A stretch of DNA of 64,000 nt from Microlunatus antarcticus (GCF_014193425.1 NZ_JACHZG010000002.1:1-64000); one strand, 5' to 3'; positions 45,091 to 54,829 are shown, counted from the stretch's first letter. Numbers and translations are program-made. Notes: generated from the sequence alone by a model not told the origin.

Positions 45091-47013
45091 CTACCGGACC
45101 GTCACGTCGAGCGTCGAACGCGCGGTCCTCCCGCCCGCGTCGGCCACCTGGTACCCGATCGTGGGCACCGGGCCGGTAGACGCCCCGAGCGGCACGAAGG
45201 TGATCTGCCCGGTACCGGAGACGAGGAGCACGCCCCGCCCGGGCACCGTGAGGGTCTTGGCGTCCCCGTAGAGGACGGAGCCGGGGGGCAGCGCCGTCGT
45301 GGTCCGGAGCCGCACGCTCGACCCGACCAGCGGCACGTCCGGCGAGCCCGGCCGGTCGTCGGCCAGGACGTCCACGACGACGGGCTGCCCGACGGTGGTG
45401 CTCACGGTGTCCGGAGCCGCGGTGGGAGCGGGCGCGGGCGGCACCGGCGACACCGTGACGCCTCGCGAGTCGACCGGCGTGCGCACGACGAGACCGGTGC
45501 TGACCGCCGTGCGGTGGGCACCGGACACCGGCACGGCCCTCACCTTGACGACCGCGTCCAGGCCGGCGTACTGCAGGTCGGTGGCCCGGACGGTCCGGGT
45601 CGCGCGGCAGGTCGTCGTCCGGTTGTCGCCGAGCGTCCCGCCCAGGGGCACCGGCGCGCACACCAGCGCCGGCACGTCGGCCGTCGACGAGCTGACGACC
45701 AGGTCGCGGACGCTGCGGTTGCCGTTGTTGCGGACGACGAGGGCGTACGCGAGCTGCTGGCCGGCCGCCGAGACCGACGTCCGGTTCGTGGTCGCCGTCA
45801 TCGTCAGGCGCTGCGTGATGCGCGTCGCCGTGAACGCGCCGTTCTGCGCGCGGACCGTGACGGGGCTGCCGCCCGCCCTGCTGGTCCCGGTCGCGACGAC
45901 CACGTCGCTCACCCGGGCCTCCTCGGAGTCGATGTCGCCCTGCTTCGCCCGGGTGGTCGTTGTGCAGGTGGTGGAGGACCCGGCGGGCAGGGTCCCCCCG
46001 AGGGCCACGGGCGCGCACGCGTCCGCCGACAGCCGGCTGCCGAAGCTGTGCGTCAGCCTCAGTCCCGCGAGCGGGCTCGTCCCGGCGTTGGTGATCGTGG
46101 TGGTGAAGGTCAGCAGGTCCCCGACGTGGAAGAAGAGGTCCGGGCCCGCCTTCTCGGCGACCGCCACCCGCGCCGCCGTGGTCACCCGCCAGCGGACCGT
46201 GGAGCTGATCTCGTGGTGCACCACCCTGGCGTCTGACGCCCTGGTCGTGTCCTGAGCGGTGTACGTGAGGGTGCCGTCGTCCGGCGTGACGTAGCCGGCC
46301 TCGGGCACGAAGGTGACCAGCCCGGTCGTCGCGCCGATGGTGAAGACGCCGACCCCGGGGACGGTCACGACGAGGCCGTCGCGGGACACGATGCCGGGCG
46401 AGGTCTCCGACTCCAGCCAGCGGACCGACGTGCGGTCGACCGCTCCGGGCGACCCGTCGGCGTCGCGGCTGGGGACGTCGTTGGCCAGCACGTCGACCGT
46501 GGCCGACGCGCCCTCGACGGTGGCGACGACGTCGCTGCGGGCTCCGGCCACCGCCGACACCGTCACGGTCGCGGTCCCCTCGTCGGTCCGCTCGTTGCCG
46601 TCCACGACGCGGTAGCGCACCGTCCGGGTCCCCGTCACCCCGGTCGGGCGGAAGGTGATCCGCCCGTCGGCGTCGCCGATCGACCAGGTACCGAAGCCGG
46701 CGTCCACGATCCGGTAGTAGGTGACGGAGCTGCCCGGAGGCAGCGACGCGAGCTGGTCGGTGGGGAAGGCCGTCAGGCTGGGCTGGATGAACGCCGAGCC
46801 CGCGACGTCGTCGTGCGAACCGGGTAGGACGATCTGAGGGCTGCCGAGCGCCAGGACGGCGGAGTCGTCGACGGCGGTCGGCCCCGTCTCCGCCGCGGAG
46901 GCGGCCGGCGGCCGGCCGAGCTGGAGGGCGAGGACGATCGCGAGGGCGGTCAGCGCCCCGAGGAGGCGCCGCCGGGCGCGACGTCGCACGGGCGTGCCGG
47001 CGAGTGCGGACAT
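45091..47013 (-). CDS. Secreted repeat protein, paralogue of the 649-aa protein
   Basis: A 640-aa exported protein with the same architecture as its downstream neighbour: signal peptide (RRLLGALTALAIVLALQLG, ASAAE), two beta modules (VLPGSHDDVAG; VDVLANDVPS), two DUF11-like repeats (TFTTTITNAGTSPLAGLRL; YALVVRNNGNRSVRDLVV), a Pro-rich linker and a terminal CshA-like module (DVLADDRPGS to IGYQVADAGGRTARSTLDVTV). Long stretches are nearly identical in pattern, so the two genes arose by duplication. No wall-anchor signal. It begins 32 bp after the 1262-aa gene with an AGGTCC-type ribosome binding site and is probably cotranscribed with it. Confidence 0.8.
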   Translation of the reverse strand: MSALAGTPVRRRARRRLLGALTALAIVLALQLGRPPAASAAETGPTAVDDSAVLALGSPQIVLPGSHDDVAGSAFIQPSLTAFPTDQLASLPPGSSVTYYRIVDAGFGTWSIGDADGRITFRPTGVTGTRTVRYRVVDGNERTDEGTATVTVSAVAGARSDVVATVEGASATVDVLANDVPSRDADGSPGAVDRTSVRWLESETSPGIVSRDGLVVTVPGVGVFTIGATTGLVTFVPEAGYVTPDDGTLTYTAQDTTRASDARVVHHEISSTVRWRVTTAARVAVAEKAGPDLFFHVGDLLTFTTTITNAGTSPLAGLRLTHSFGSRLSADACAPVALGGTLPAGSSTTCTTTTRAKQGDIDSEEARVSDVVVATGTSRAGGSPVTVRAQNGAFTATRITQRLTMTATTNRTSVSAAGQQLAYALVVRNNGNRSVRDLVVSSSTADVPALVCAPVPLGGTLGDNRTTTCRATRTVRATDLQYAGLDAVVKVRAVPVSGAHRTAVSTGLVVRTPVDSRGVTVSPVPPAPAPTAAPDTVSTTVGQPVVVDVLADDRPGSPDVPLVGSSVRLRTTTALPPGSVLYGDAKTLTVPGRGVLLVSGTGQITFVPLGASTGPVPTIGYQVADAGGRTARSTLDVTVR

Positions 47014-47045
47014 GGTGGACCTCCAGGGGTGGTGCCGGGTGCGGG

Positions 47046-50000
47046 CTACGAGACGTCGACCGACAGTCCCGCGTACTCCTTCGTCCCGTTCGCGTCGAGC
47101 ACGGTGTAGCTGGTGAAGGCCGTTCCCGTCACGCCGGCGAGCGGGTAGAAGGTGATGTTCCCGTCCCCCGCCACCGCGTACGACCCACGACCGGGCAGGA
47201 CCGCGATCTGGCCGTCGGCCGTCGTCGTGCTCGGTGGCGTGGTGAGCGGGCCGGGCGCCATCCGGACGCTGCCGGGCACGAGCGGTCGTTCCGGCACACC
47301 CGGCTGGTCGTTCTGCAGCACCCGGACCCGCTTGCTCGTCCCCGGCGTCGTCGTCGCGAAGTCGGCGTTCAGGCGCGGGTCCACGTCGGCGAGGATCACC
47401 TGGAACCTCGACGCCCCGCCCGGCACCGTCAGGTAGAAGGCGGTCGCGCTGCCGCGGAACGTCGGATCGGGCACGAACCGGACGTCCCCGGTCCCCTGGT
47501 CGACCGTGTAGGTGCCCTGGCCCGGGACCACCAGCCGGGTGTTGGCGCTGCCGGCGGTGAGGGTCGAGCCGGTCGGGCGGCGGGCCGGGTCGAAGGTGAC
47601 CGTGCCGGTGACGTCGTACGGACGGCCGGACGGGTCGAGCTCCGGGGTGTCGTTGGCCAGGGTGCGCACGACGACCGGGACGCCCTGCGGCGTGTAGGCG
47701 GTGTCGGCCTTCGGCACCGCCGGCGGCAGCACGGTCACGGTCTCGGTGCCCTCGCCGAAGTGGAGGAAGGCGAAGTCGAAGATCGTGTAGCGCACGGGCG
47801 ACGTGGTCCCGACGAACCCGGCGTCGGGCTTGAACGACATGTACCCGCCCCCGCTGATCCGCCAGACCCCCTCGTCAGGCACGACCAGCGAGTACTCGTG
47901 GTCGTGGCCGTGCTCCTCGTCGACGACCTGGCTCCCCGGCGGCTGCCCCGTCGCGGAGAAGCTCATCTCGTCGAAGGAGAAGGGGAAGAAGCCGGGCGCC
48001 GGGTTGTCGTTGGAGGCACCCGGGAGCGAGGCGGTCTTTCCTGAGCGCACGGTGACGTGGTCGTCGCTGGTGACGATGTCGCCGCCGACGACGGTGAGCT
48101 GCAGCGTCGACCGCGTGTAGAGCCGGCGGGCGACGCCGGTGCTGTCGACGACGTCGCTGAGGACCGAGTACGCGATCGTCGGGAGGGTCCCGTGGAAGCT
48201 CTTGTCGAGCGTGACGACGACCAGTCCGCTGTTCGTGCCGCTGTCGACGTGGAAGCCCGGCCGCGACCCGGACGCGGCGACGTGCAGGCTGCGGCCACCG
48301 TCGCCGGTCGTCGCTCCCGCCGGCTGCCCGGTCGTCGGGAACAGCACCGAGCCCGCGACGATCGTCCCGAGCCGGCCGTCCGCCGACCGCCCCGGGTTGT
48401 CGTTGAGCACCAGGTCGACCGCGATCGAGCCGTCGGCCGCGGGGTCGCCCTCGAGCCGGGTCGCCACGTCCGGTACCGCGACGGGCCCGGCCGCCACGCT
48501 CACCTGCAGCGACGCCCTGGCCGTGGCACCGCCGGCGCCGCTGATCTGGTAGGTCACGGGCGCCGTCGTGCCCGCGTACTTGACCGCGGGCGTGAAGGTG
48601 ACGGTGGTCGTCGCGGAGGTCGCCGTCCAGACGCCCTGGCCGGGCACGGTCAGGGTGAGCCCGTTCGCGGACCGCGTGCTGCCGCTCGGCTGACCCACGG
48701 CCGGGAAGGTCGGTCGCAGCGCCGTGGTCGTCGACCCCGGGTCGTCGTTCGTCGCCGCGGCCAGCACGACCGGCTGGTTGAGCACCGTCGTCGCGCTGTC
48801 GTCGGTCGCGGTCAGCGCGTCGGACGTGGCGAGGACGCTCAGGCGCCCCACGACCGCGATCCCTCGCTGCGCCCCGGGGCGCGACGTGTCCTCGACCTGG
48901 TAGGCGACGGTGCCGGCGAACCCGCGGAAGCCGGCCTGCGGACGGAAGACGACCGACCCGGACGAGAACCAGAGCGTCCCGCGCCCGGGCAGGGTCAGGG
49001 TCTTGCCGTTGGCGGAGACCACGGCCCCCGCCGGCTGACCGTTCGCGGGGAACACCGACCAGCGCGGGTCGAACGTGCCCGGTGTCCCGTCGACCCGAAG
49101 ACCCGGCGTGTCGTTGGCCGACGGGTCCGTGGTGCCGTCCGCCCCGGCCCGCGTGGCCAGGGTGTCCGGCCGCGCCACCGGGCCGGGCTGGACGTTCGCG
49201 GTCAGGGCCGAGACGGTCTCGCCGCCACCGCTGTCCTTCGCCAGGTAGTACTGCACGAACGGCCCCGTGAAGCCCCAGGCCGGCGTGAACAGGACGTGCC
49301 CGTCGGGCACGAGCGACCAGGTCCCGCGCGGGGTGCTGACGGTGTCGCCGAGGTTCGTCGCGTGGTCGAAGTCGACGAAGCCGCCGAAGGAGACGGTGTG
49401 GCCCGGTGCCGCCGGGGTGTCGTCGAGGACGCCGGGCAGCTGCACGGGGGTGGCGAAGGTCGTGGTCGCGACGTCGTGGGTGACGGTGGGTCCGGGCCCG
49501 CCACCGCCGACCCCGCCGGCCCCGACCGTGCCGGTGGCCGTGACACCGCTCGTGTCGGTCACGGCGTACTGCACGCCGACGGCGTCGACGTTCTCGAAGG
49601 TCTGGGTGAAGGTCACGAGGCCGCCCGCCAGGGTGAAGACGCCGGCGTTCGGGATCGTCCGGGTGAGGCCGTCGGCCGAGGTCGTCCCCCGCCCGCCCGG
49701 GTTGGCCGTGAAGCGGAGCGTGCTGGCGTCGAGGCTCGCGTCCGCGCCGTTCAGCAGCTGGCCGGGCTTGTCGTTGGCCAGGGGGTCCACCGTCCCTCGC
49801 TGGTCGCTGCCGAGCGCGATCGAGTCGGGGGCGGTGACCGGCGGGCGGCGCACGACCACCGTGGCGGTGGCGGTGGTGCTCTTGCCGGCGAGGTCGTACG
49901 TCCGGTAGGTCACGGTGTCGGTCCAGCCCGAGGTGTACGGGTCGTAGCCGGGGGGCGTGACCGCGTACCGGATCGACCCGTCCCCGAGGACCAGGAACGT

Positions 50001-50834
50001 CCCGTGGCCGGTGGCCCTGGACCGGGTGGCGGGCCCGGTCCCGGACGCGGGCGGCAGGTCGGTGCGCGTGCCGTCGACGGCCGGGCCACCCGTCTCACCG
50101 GGGCTGTCGTTCGTGCTGCCCGGCAGGACCACCGGGCCGGTGCTCGCGAGCACCGTCACCGAGTCGTTCGTGACCCGGGGTGCGAGCGTCGTGACCGAGG
50201 TGCGGACCGAGGAGGTGGCGGTGACCGCCGTCCCGTCCGAGGCGAAGCCGGCGGCGCTCGCGCTGACGTCCTGACCGCTGCTGCGCAGGTCGTCCGCCGT
50301 CGAGGTCCGCGTCGCGGTGCAGGTCGTGGTGGTCGACGTGTAGAGCGTGGCACCCAGGGCGACCGGCGCGCAGACCAGCGTGGGCAGGCCGGGCGCGACG
50401 GCGCTGACCGCCAGGTCACGCAGCACCCCGTTCCCGGTGTTCCTGACGGTGACGGTGTAGGTGACGGCCTGGCCCGTACGCGTGATCGTGGTCGGGCTGC
50501 CCGCCACCTGCACCGACAGGACAGGAGCGGCGAGAGCGGCAGCTGCCGCAGCAGCCGCCGACGAGCTGGGCGACGGGCTCACCGCCGGGGCAGGAGCCGT
50601 CCGGGGCGTGGGTGACGCGCTGGGGGCGGGGGTCACTGCGGGAGTGGCGGTGGGGGTCCCCGACGGCACCGGAGCGGGCGTCGCGGTGGGCGACGGTGAC
50701 GGACTGGCGTCGGGTGCGGCCGCGGCGGACGGGGCGAGGGCAACGAGGCCGCCGAGCCCGGTGGCGAGGGCGGCGACCGCGGCGACCAGCCGGGACGACG
50801 ACGGGCGTACGCGTGAGGGGCGGTGAGTCGGCAT
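47046..50834 (-). CDS. Large secreted protein with about nine CshA-type fibril repeats
   Basis: A 1262-aa exported protein. A signal peptide (LVAAVAALATGLGGLVALAP, AAAAP) is followed by a Pro/Ser/Thr-rich stalk of about 70 residues and one DUF11-like repeat (VTYTVTVRNTGNGVLRDLAV). About nine beta modules of 100-115 residues follow, each opening with a phrase like DSATTVLNQPVVL...NDDPG and closing with a TY...A...TV strand pair, the pattern of CshA-type surface fibril repeats. There is no LPXTG or C-terminal helix. ATG at 50834 is chosen over the longer frame to 50978, because the extension crosses the promoter. Confidence 0.8.
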   Translation of the reverse strand: MPTHRPSRVRPSSSRLVAAVAALATGLGGLVALAPSAAAAPDASPSPSPTATPAPVPSGTPTATPAVTPAPSASPTPRTAPAPAVSPSPSSSAAAAAAAALAAPVLSVQVAGSPTTITRTGQAVTYTVTVRNTGNGVLRDLAVSAVAPGLPTLVCAPVALGATLYTSTTTTCTATRTSTADDLRSSGQDVSASAAGFASDGTAVTATSSVRTSVTTLAPRVTNDSVTVLASTGPVVLPGSTNDSPGETGGPAVDGTRTDLPPASGTGPATRSRATGHGTFLVLGDGSIRYAVTPPGYDPYTSGWTDTVTYRTYDLAGKSTTATATVVVRRPPVTAPDSIALGSDQRGTVDPLANDKPGQLLNGADASLDASTLRFTANPGGRGTTSADGLTRTIPNAGVFTLAGGLVTFTQTFENVDAVGVQYAVTDTSGVTATGTVGAGGVGGGGPGPTVTHDVATTTFATPVQLPGVLDDTPAAPGHTVSFGGFVDFDHATNLGDTVSTPRGTWSLVPDGHVLFTPAWGFTGPFVQYYLAKDSGGGETVSALTANVQPGPVARPDTLATRAGADGTTDPSANDTPGLRVDGTPGTFDPRWSVFPANGQPAGAVVSANGKTLTLPGRGTLWFSSGSVVFRPQAGFRGFAGTVAYQVEDTSRPGAQRGIAVVGRLSVLATSDALTATDDSATTVLNQPVVLAAATNDDPGSTTTALRPTFPAVGQPSGSTRSANGLTLTVPGQGVWTATSATTTVTFTPAVKYAGTTAPVTYQISGAGGATARASLQVSVAAGPVAVPDVATRLEGDPAADGSIAVDLVLNDNPGRSADGRLGTIVAGSVLFPTTGQPAGATTGDGGRSLHVAASGSRPGFHVDSGTNSGLVVVTLDKSFHGTLPTIAYSVLSDVVDSTGVARRLYTRSTLQLTVVGGDIVTSDDHVTVRSGKTASLPGASNDNPAPGFFPFSFDEMSFSATGQPPGSQVVDEEHGHDHEYSLVVPDEGVWRISGGGYMSFKPDAGFVGTTSPVRYTIFDFAFLHFGEGTETVTVLPPAVPKADTAYTPQGVPVVVRTLANDTPELDPSGRPYDVTGTVTFDPARRPTGSTLTAGSANTRLVVPGQGTYTVDQGTGDVRFVPDPTFRGSATAFYLTVPGGASRFQVILADVDPRLNADFATTTPGTSKRVRVLQNDQPGVPERPLVPGSVRMAPGPLTTPPSTTTADGQIAVLPGRGSYAVAGDGNITFYPLAGVTGTAFTSYTVLDANGTKEYAGLSVDVS

Positions 50835-50911
50835 CGGGGCACCTTCGGGGAGCTCGGCCCTCGGCCGGGTTCTGGTCGGGACGACGAGAACCGTCGAGAG
50901 GCAGCAGGTCG

Positions 50912-50940
50912 ACTCTAAGGAGGTTCTCAGGCCTTGCCTA
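50912..50940 (-). promoter_or_regulatory. Promoter of the 1262-aa surface protein gene
   Basis: On the minus strand: -35 TAGGCA (50935-50940), 17-bp spacer, -10 TAGAGT (50912-50917), about 80 bp upstream of the ATG. It resembles the promoter at 44977-45005 across the whole spacer, not just at the hexamers. Confidence 0.6.
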
Positions 50941-51024
50941 GACCCGCGAACGCGTTGCTTTCTGACCTCGGTCCCCATAGGTGCGCTATGGCACCACCCG
51001 TCACAGGACCCGTCCCTGCGAGCC

Positions 51025-52608
51025 TCACGGGGTCACCGTGACCGTGAGGGTCGACCGCGTCGTCCTGCCGTTCGCGTCGGCCACCTGGTAGCCGATGGTG
51101 AGGGGATCGGTCGGGACCGTCGAGAGCGGGACGACGGTGATCTCGCCCCGGCCCGAGACGAGGAACGCGGCACCGCCCACCAGCGGGTCGACCGCCCGGT
51201 TGAAGACCGGGCGGACGATCAGCGTCTTCGCGTCGCCGTACAGCTGGGGATCGGCGTGCAGGTCGCCCATCAGCCGCAGCCGCACGCTCGTGCCCACCAG
51301 CGGCACCGCCGGCGAGCCGGCCGCGTCGTTGCCGAGCACGTCGACGACGACCGGGTGGCCGACGGTGGTCGACACGGTGTCGGCCCGGGCGACCGGGGCG
51401 GGCGCGGCGACCGGCTCCGGAGGAGGCGCCGGCCGGGTCGTCAGCGCGAGGCTCACCGCGCTGGCCGCGTTGCGGGTTCGGAAGTACGTCTGCCCGCTCC
51501 CCTTCGCGGTGTCCGTCAGGGTCGCGCGGCCCAGCAGGTCCGGCGGGACCCTCCGGGTGGCCCGGCAGGTGGTGCTGTCCCCCGGGGGCAGGGTGCCCCC
51601 GAGGGGGACCGGCGCGCAGACGAGCGCGGAGAGCCCGTGGAACGGGGCACGGACCAGCAGGTTCCGCAGGGTCACCTTGCCGTTGTTCCGGGCGACGAAC
51701 GTGTACGCGACGAGCTGCGTCGCCGTCGTCACCGTCGCCGGGTCGACCGACGCCGTCAGCGCCAGCCGGGGCTCCTGGACCGGGCTCGCGCTGGCGATGG
51801 ACGCCGCGGAGGCCCGGTACGTGACGCCGTTCCGCACCGCCCGCCCGGTCACCGTGGACGTGTCGACCCGGACGACGTTCAGGTCGACGAGGTCCTGGGT
51901 CACGGTCACGAGCGCCGTGCAGGTCGTCGACGCCCGCGCCGCGAGCGTGCCACCCACGGGCACCGGCGAGCACGTCCGGGCCGGGATGCTCGGCGAGCCG
52001 CTCGTCACCGTCAGACCCTCGAGAGCGACGTCGCCGGTGTTGGCGACGGTCGAGGTCAGCCGCACGACCTGCCCGGCGTGGTCGAAGTACACGAACCGCT
52101 TCCAGGCCGTGACCCGCAGCCGGGCCCGAACGGCCGGGTCCGGGTCCGCAGCACGGGTCGGACCGGGCTGCACCGTGACACGCAGCCGGGCTCCGTAGCG
52201 ACCGCCCAGGGTGTCGCTCACGGCGTAGTCGACCACCGTGGTGCCGCCGTCGACCGGGGCGCCGGCCGTCGCGTGGGCGGTGACCGTGCCGTCGTCGTTC
52301 ACGAGCAGGCCGAGTCCGCCGACGGAGAGCTGTCTGATGCAGCTGTCCCCACTGCCTCCGAGGCACACCGAGGAACGCACCCAGGTCGCCCCGACCGCCG
52401 GGTCGTCCACGCCGAGCACGTCGACCGTGAGGACCTCGTCGGCCCTCATCGTCACGCGGGTGTCGCGCGGCGTCCCGTACGGGTAACGGGCCTGGGCCGG
52501 AGGTGCGGACGCGACCTGGACCGCGAGCACCACGGCCAGGGCGGCGGCGGAGCACACGAGCAGGCGGGCGGAGGGTCGGGCACCTGGGCCGAGCGACGCT
52601 CCTCGCAC
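51025..52608 (-). CDS. Secreted repeat protein with DUF11-like and CshA-type domains
   Basis: A 527-aa exported protein. The signal peptide is LLVCSAAALAVVLAVQVASA with cleavage near AQA-R. One beta module (LTVDVLGVDDPAVG to VVDYAVSDTLGGRYGARLRVTV) is followed by two DUF11-like repeats (VRLTSTVANTGDVALEGLTV; YTFVARNNGKVTLRNLLV), a Pro/Ala linker and a CshA-like end (DVLGNDAAGS to IGYQVADANGRTTRSTLTVTV). It is the most divergent member of the four-gene family. GTG at 52608 is the apparent start. No wall-anchor motif. Confidence 0.78.
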   Translation of the reverse strand: MRGASLGPGARPSARLLVCSAAALAVVLAVQVASAPPAQARYPYGTPRDTRVTMRADEVLTVDVLGVDDPAVGATWVRSSVCLGGSGDSCIRQLSVGGLGLLVNDDGTVTAHATAGAPVDGGTTVVDYAVSDTLGGRYGARLRVTVQPGPTRAADPDPAVRARLRVTAWKRFVYFDHAGQVVRLTSTVANTGDVALEGLTVTSGSPSIPARTCSPVPVGGTLAARASTTCTALVTVTQDLVDLNVVRVDTSTVTGRAVRNGVTYRASAASIASASPVQEPRLALTASVDPATVTTATQLVAYTFVARNNGKVTLRNLLVRAPFHGLSALVCAPVPLGGTLPPGDSTTCRATRRVPPDLLGRATLTDTAKGSGQTYFRTRNAASAVSLALTTRPAPPPEPVAAPAPVARADTVSTTVGHPVVVDVLGNDAAGSPAVPLVGTSVRLRLMGDLHADPQLYGDAKTLIVRPVFNRAVDPLVGGAAFLVSGRGEITVVPLSTVPTDPLTIGYQVADANGRTTRSTLTVTVTP

Positions 52609-52924
52609 GCTCGCGACGGTAGGGCGCTGGGCCGTCGCCGGCCAGGCACGAGTACACGGACTGGTCGTCGTGGCGGCACCCTGCTAGGGCGCGACCGCCG
52701 ACGCCGGCGTGTGACGTTGCCCTCGCGACCGGCTCAGCGGGTGAACGCGCCTGGTGCCCACTAAGGGCGCCCTTATCATGGACGACGGTCCTCCGCCAGA
52801 AAGCCCGGCGGTCCGTCGGGCCGGACGACGCCGTCGCGATCGTTCGAGGTCCGGGCCATCCAGGGACCGCGTACACCCCGAAGCATGGGGGTCACGACCG
52901 CAAACAGGAAGAAGGCTCCACCGC
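52609..52924. other. 316-bp divergent region upstream of korA
   Basis: Between the divergent 527-aa surface gene and korA. It contains the perfect 14-bp palindrome TAAGGGCGCCCTTA (52762-52775), directly followed by TATCAT, a possible -10 for korA without a good -35. The frame upstream of korA is open but shows no homology. Otherwise nothing recognised. Confidence 0.5.
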
Positions 52925-54829
52925 ATGACTGAGGTCCGCACGCTCGACCGCGTGGTCATCCGCTTCGCGGGAGACTCCGGTGACGGCATGCAGCTCACCG
53001 GTGACCGCTTCACCGCCGACTCCGCGGTCTTCGGCAACGACATCTCGACCCTGCCGAACTTCCCGGCCGAGATCCGCGCACCCGCCGGGACGCTGCCCGG
53101 GGTGTCGAGCTTCCAGCTCCACTTCGCCAACTACGACATCATGACGCCGGGCGACCGGCCCGACGTCCTGGTCGCGATGAACCCGGCCGCGCTCAAGGCC
53201 AACATCGCCGACGTCCCGCGCGGCGGGCTGATCATCGCCGACACCGCGGACTTCACGACCCGCAACCTGGCCAAGGTCGGCTACGCGGCCAACCCGCTGA
53301 CCGACGACTCGCTCGCCGACTACCAGCTGCACGCCCTCGACCTGACCGGCATGACCGTCGCGGCGGTCAAGGAGTTCGGGCTGTCCCGCAAGGACGCCTC
53401 CCGGGCCAAGAACATGTTCGCCCTGGGCCTGCTGTCGTGGCTCTACCACCGCCCGACCGAGGGGACGCTGAGCTTCCTCACCACGAAGTTCGCGAACAAG
53501 CCGGCGATCCGCGACGCGAACGTCACCGCGTTCAAGACGGGCTACGCCTTCGGCGAGACCACCGAGGTCTTCGCGGTCTCGTACGAGGTCGCCCCCGCCC
53601 CGATGCCGTCCGGTCGCTACCGCCAGATCAACGGCAACCTCGCGCTCGCGCTCGGCCTCGTCGCCGCCGCCCGCAAGGCCGACCTGCCCATGTTCCTGGG
53701 CAGCTACCCGATCACGCCGGCGTCCGACATCCTCCACGAGCTGAGCAAGCACAAGCGGTTCGGCATCACGACGTTCCAGGCCGAGGACGAGATCGCCGGC
53801 GTCGGCGCGGCGCTGGGCGCGAGCTTCGCCGGCCACATCGGCGTCACCACGACCTCCGGCCCGGGCATGGCGCTCAAGGCGGAGACGATCGGCCTCGGGG
53901 TCATGACCGAGCTGCCGCTGGTGGTCATCGACGTCCAGCGCGCCGGCCCCAGCACGGGCATGCCGACCAAGACCGAGCAGGCCGACCTGCTGCAGGTCAT
54001 GTTCGGCCGTAACGGCGAGTCCCCGGTGCCGGTGCTCGCGCCGTCGACGCCGGCGGACTGCTTCGACACCGCGATCGAGGCCGTCCGGATCGCGATCAAG
54101 TACCGGACCCCGGTGATCGTGCTCTCCGACGGCTACATCGCCAACGGCGCCGAGCCGTGGCAGGTGCCCGACGTCTCCGCGATCCCGCCGATCGACCCGG
54201 GCTTCGCCACCGAGCCGAACGCGACCGACGCCGCCGGCCAGCCGCTGTTCCTGCCCTACCTGCGCGACGAGGAGACGCTCGCCCGCCCGTGGGCGATCCC
54301 GGGCGCGACCGGTCTGCAGCACCGGATCGGGGGCATCGAGAAGGCGAAGGACACCGGCGCCGTCTCGTACGACCCGGCCAACCACGACGAGATGGTCCGC
54401 ACCCGTCAGGCCAAGATCGACGGGATCGTCCGCGACATCCCGGACGTCGAGGTCGACGACCCGACCGGGCCGGACGGGTCCCGGGCCCGCACGCTCGTGC
54501 TCGGCTGGGGCTCGACGTACGGCCCCATCGCCGCGGCCGTGCGCCGCGTCCGGAACACCGGCCGCCAGGTCGCGCAGGCCCACCTGCGCCACCTCAACCC
54601 GTTCCCGGCCAACCTCGGCGAGGTGCTGCGGGACTACGACCGCGTCATCGTCCCCGAGATGAACCTCGGCCAGCTCGCGCTCCTGCTGCGCGGCAAGTAC
54701 CTGGTCGACGTCCACAGCTACTCCCGCGTCCGCGGGCTGCCGATCTCGCTGAGCGAGCTGGCGCGCGACCTCGAGCTCGAGATCGACGCGCTGCCCGAGC
54801 CAGCACCCTTCGAAGGAGCGTTCGCGTGA
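52925..54829 (+). CDS. korA: 2-oxoacid:ferredoxin oxidoreductase subunit alpha (gamma-alpha fusion)
   Basis: A 634-aa protein. An N-terminal gamma-type domain (about 1-190; VVIRFAGDSGDGMQLTGDRF) is fused to the alpha/pyrimidine-binding domain (GNLALALGLVAAARKADLPM; YPITPASDILHEL) and a C-terminal transketolase-like domain (TLVLGWGSTYGPI). This is the actinobacterial KorA layout. With KorB it oxidatively decarboxylates a 2-oxoacid, usually 2-oxoglutarate, reducing ferredoxin. ATG at 52925 has GGAAGAAGG upstream. It overlaps korB by 4 bp (GTGA). Confidence 0.94.
   Translation: MTEVRTLDRVVIRFAGDSGDGMQLTGDRFTADSAVFGNDISTLPNFPAEIRAPAGTLPGVSSFQLHFANYDIMTPGDRPDVLVAMNPAALKANIADVPRGGLIIADTADFTTRNLAKVGYAANPLTDDSLADYQLHALDLTGMTVAAVKEFGLSRKDASRAKNMFALGLLSWLYHRPTEGTLSFLTTKFANKPAIRDANVTAFKTGYAFGETTEVFAVSYEVAPAPMPSGRYRQINGNLALALGLVAAARKADLPMFLGSYPITPASDILHELSKHKRFGITTFQAEDEIAGVGAALGASFAGHIGVTTTSGPGMALKAETIGLGVMTELPLVVIDVQRAGPSTGMPTKTEQADLLQVMFGRNGESPVPVLAPSTPADCFDTAIEAVRIAIKYRTPVIVLSDGYIANGAEPWQVPDVSAIPPIDPGFATEPNATDAAGQPLFLPYLRDEETLARPWAIPGATGLQHRIGGIEKAKDTGAVSYDPANHDEMVRTRQAKIDGIVRDIPDVEVDDPTGPDGSRARTLVLGWGSTYGPIAAAVRRVRNTGRQVAQAHLRHLNPFPANLGEVLRDYDRVIVPEMNLGQLALLLRGKYLVDVHSYSRVRGLPISLSELARDLELEIDALPEPAPFEGAFA

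Noticed and set aside
42951-50834. Sortase-type LPXTG anchors on the surface proteins
   Set aside because: All C-termini end directly after a beta module (for example TLAVTVG) with no LPXTG, hydrophobic helix or basic tail.
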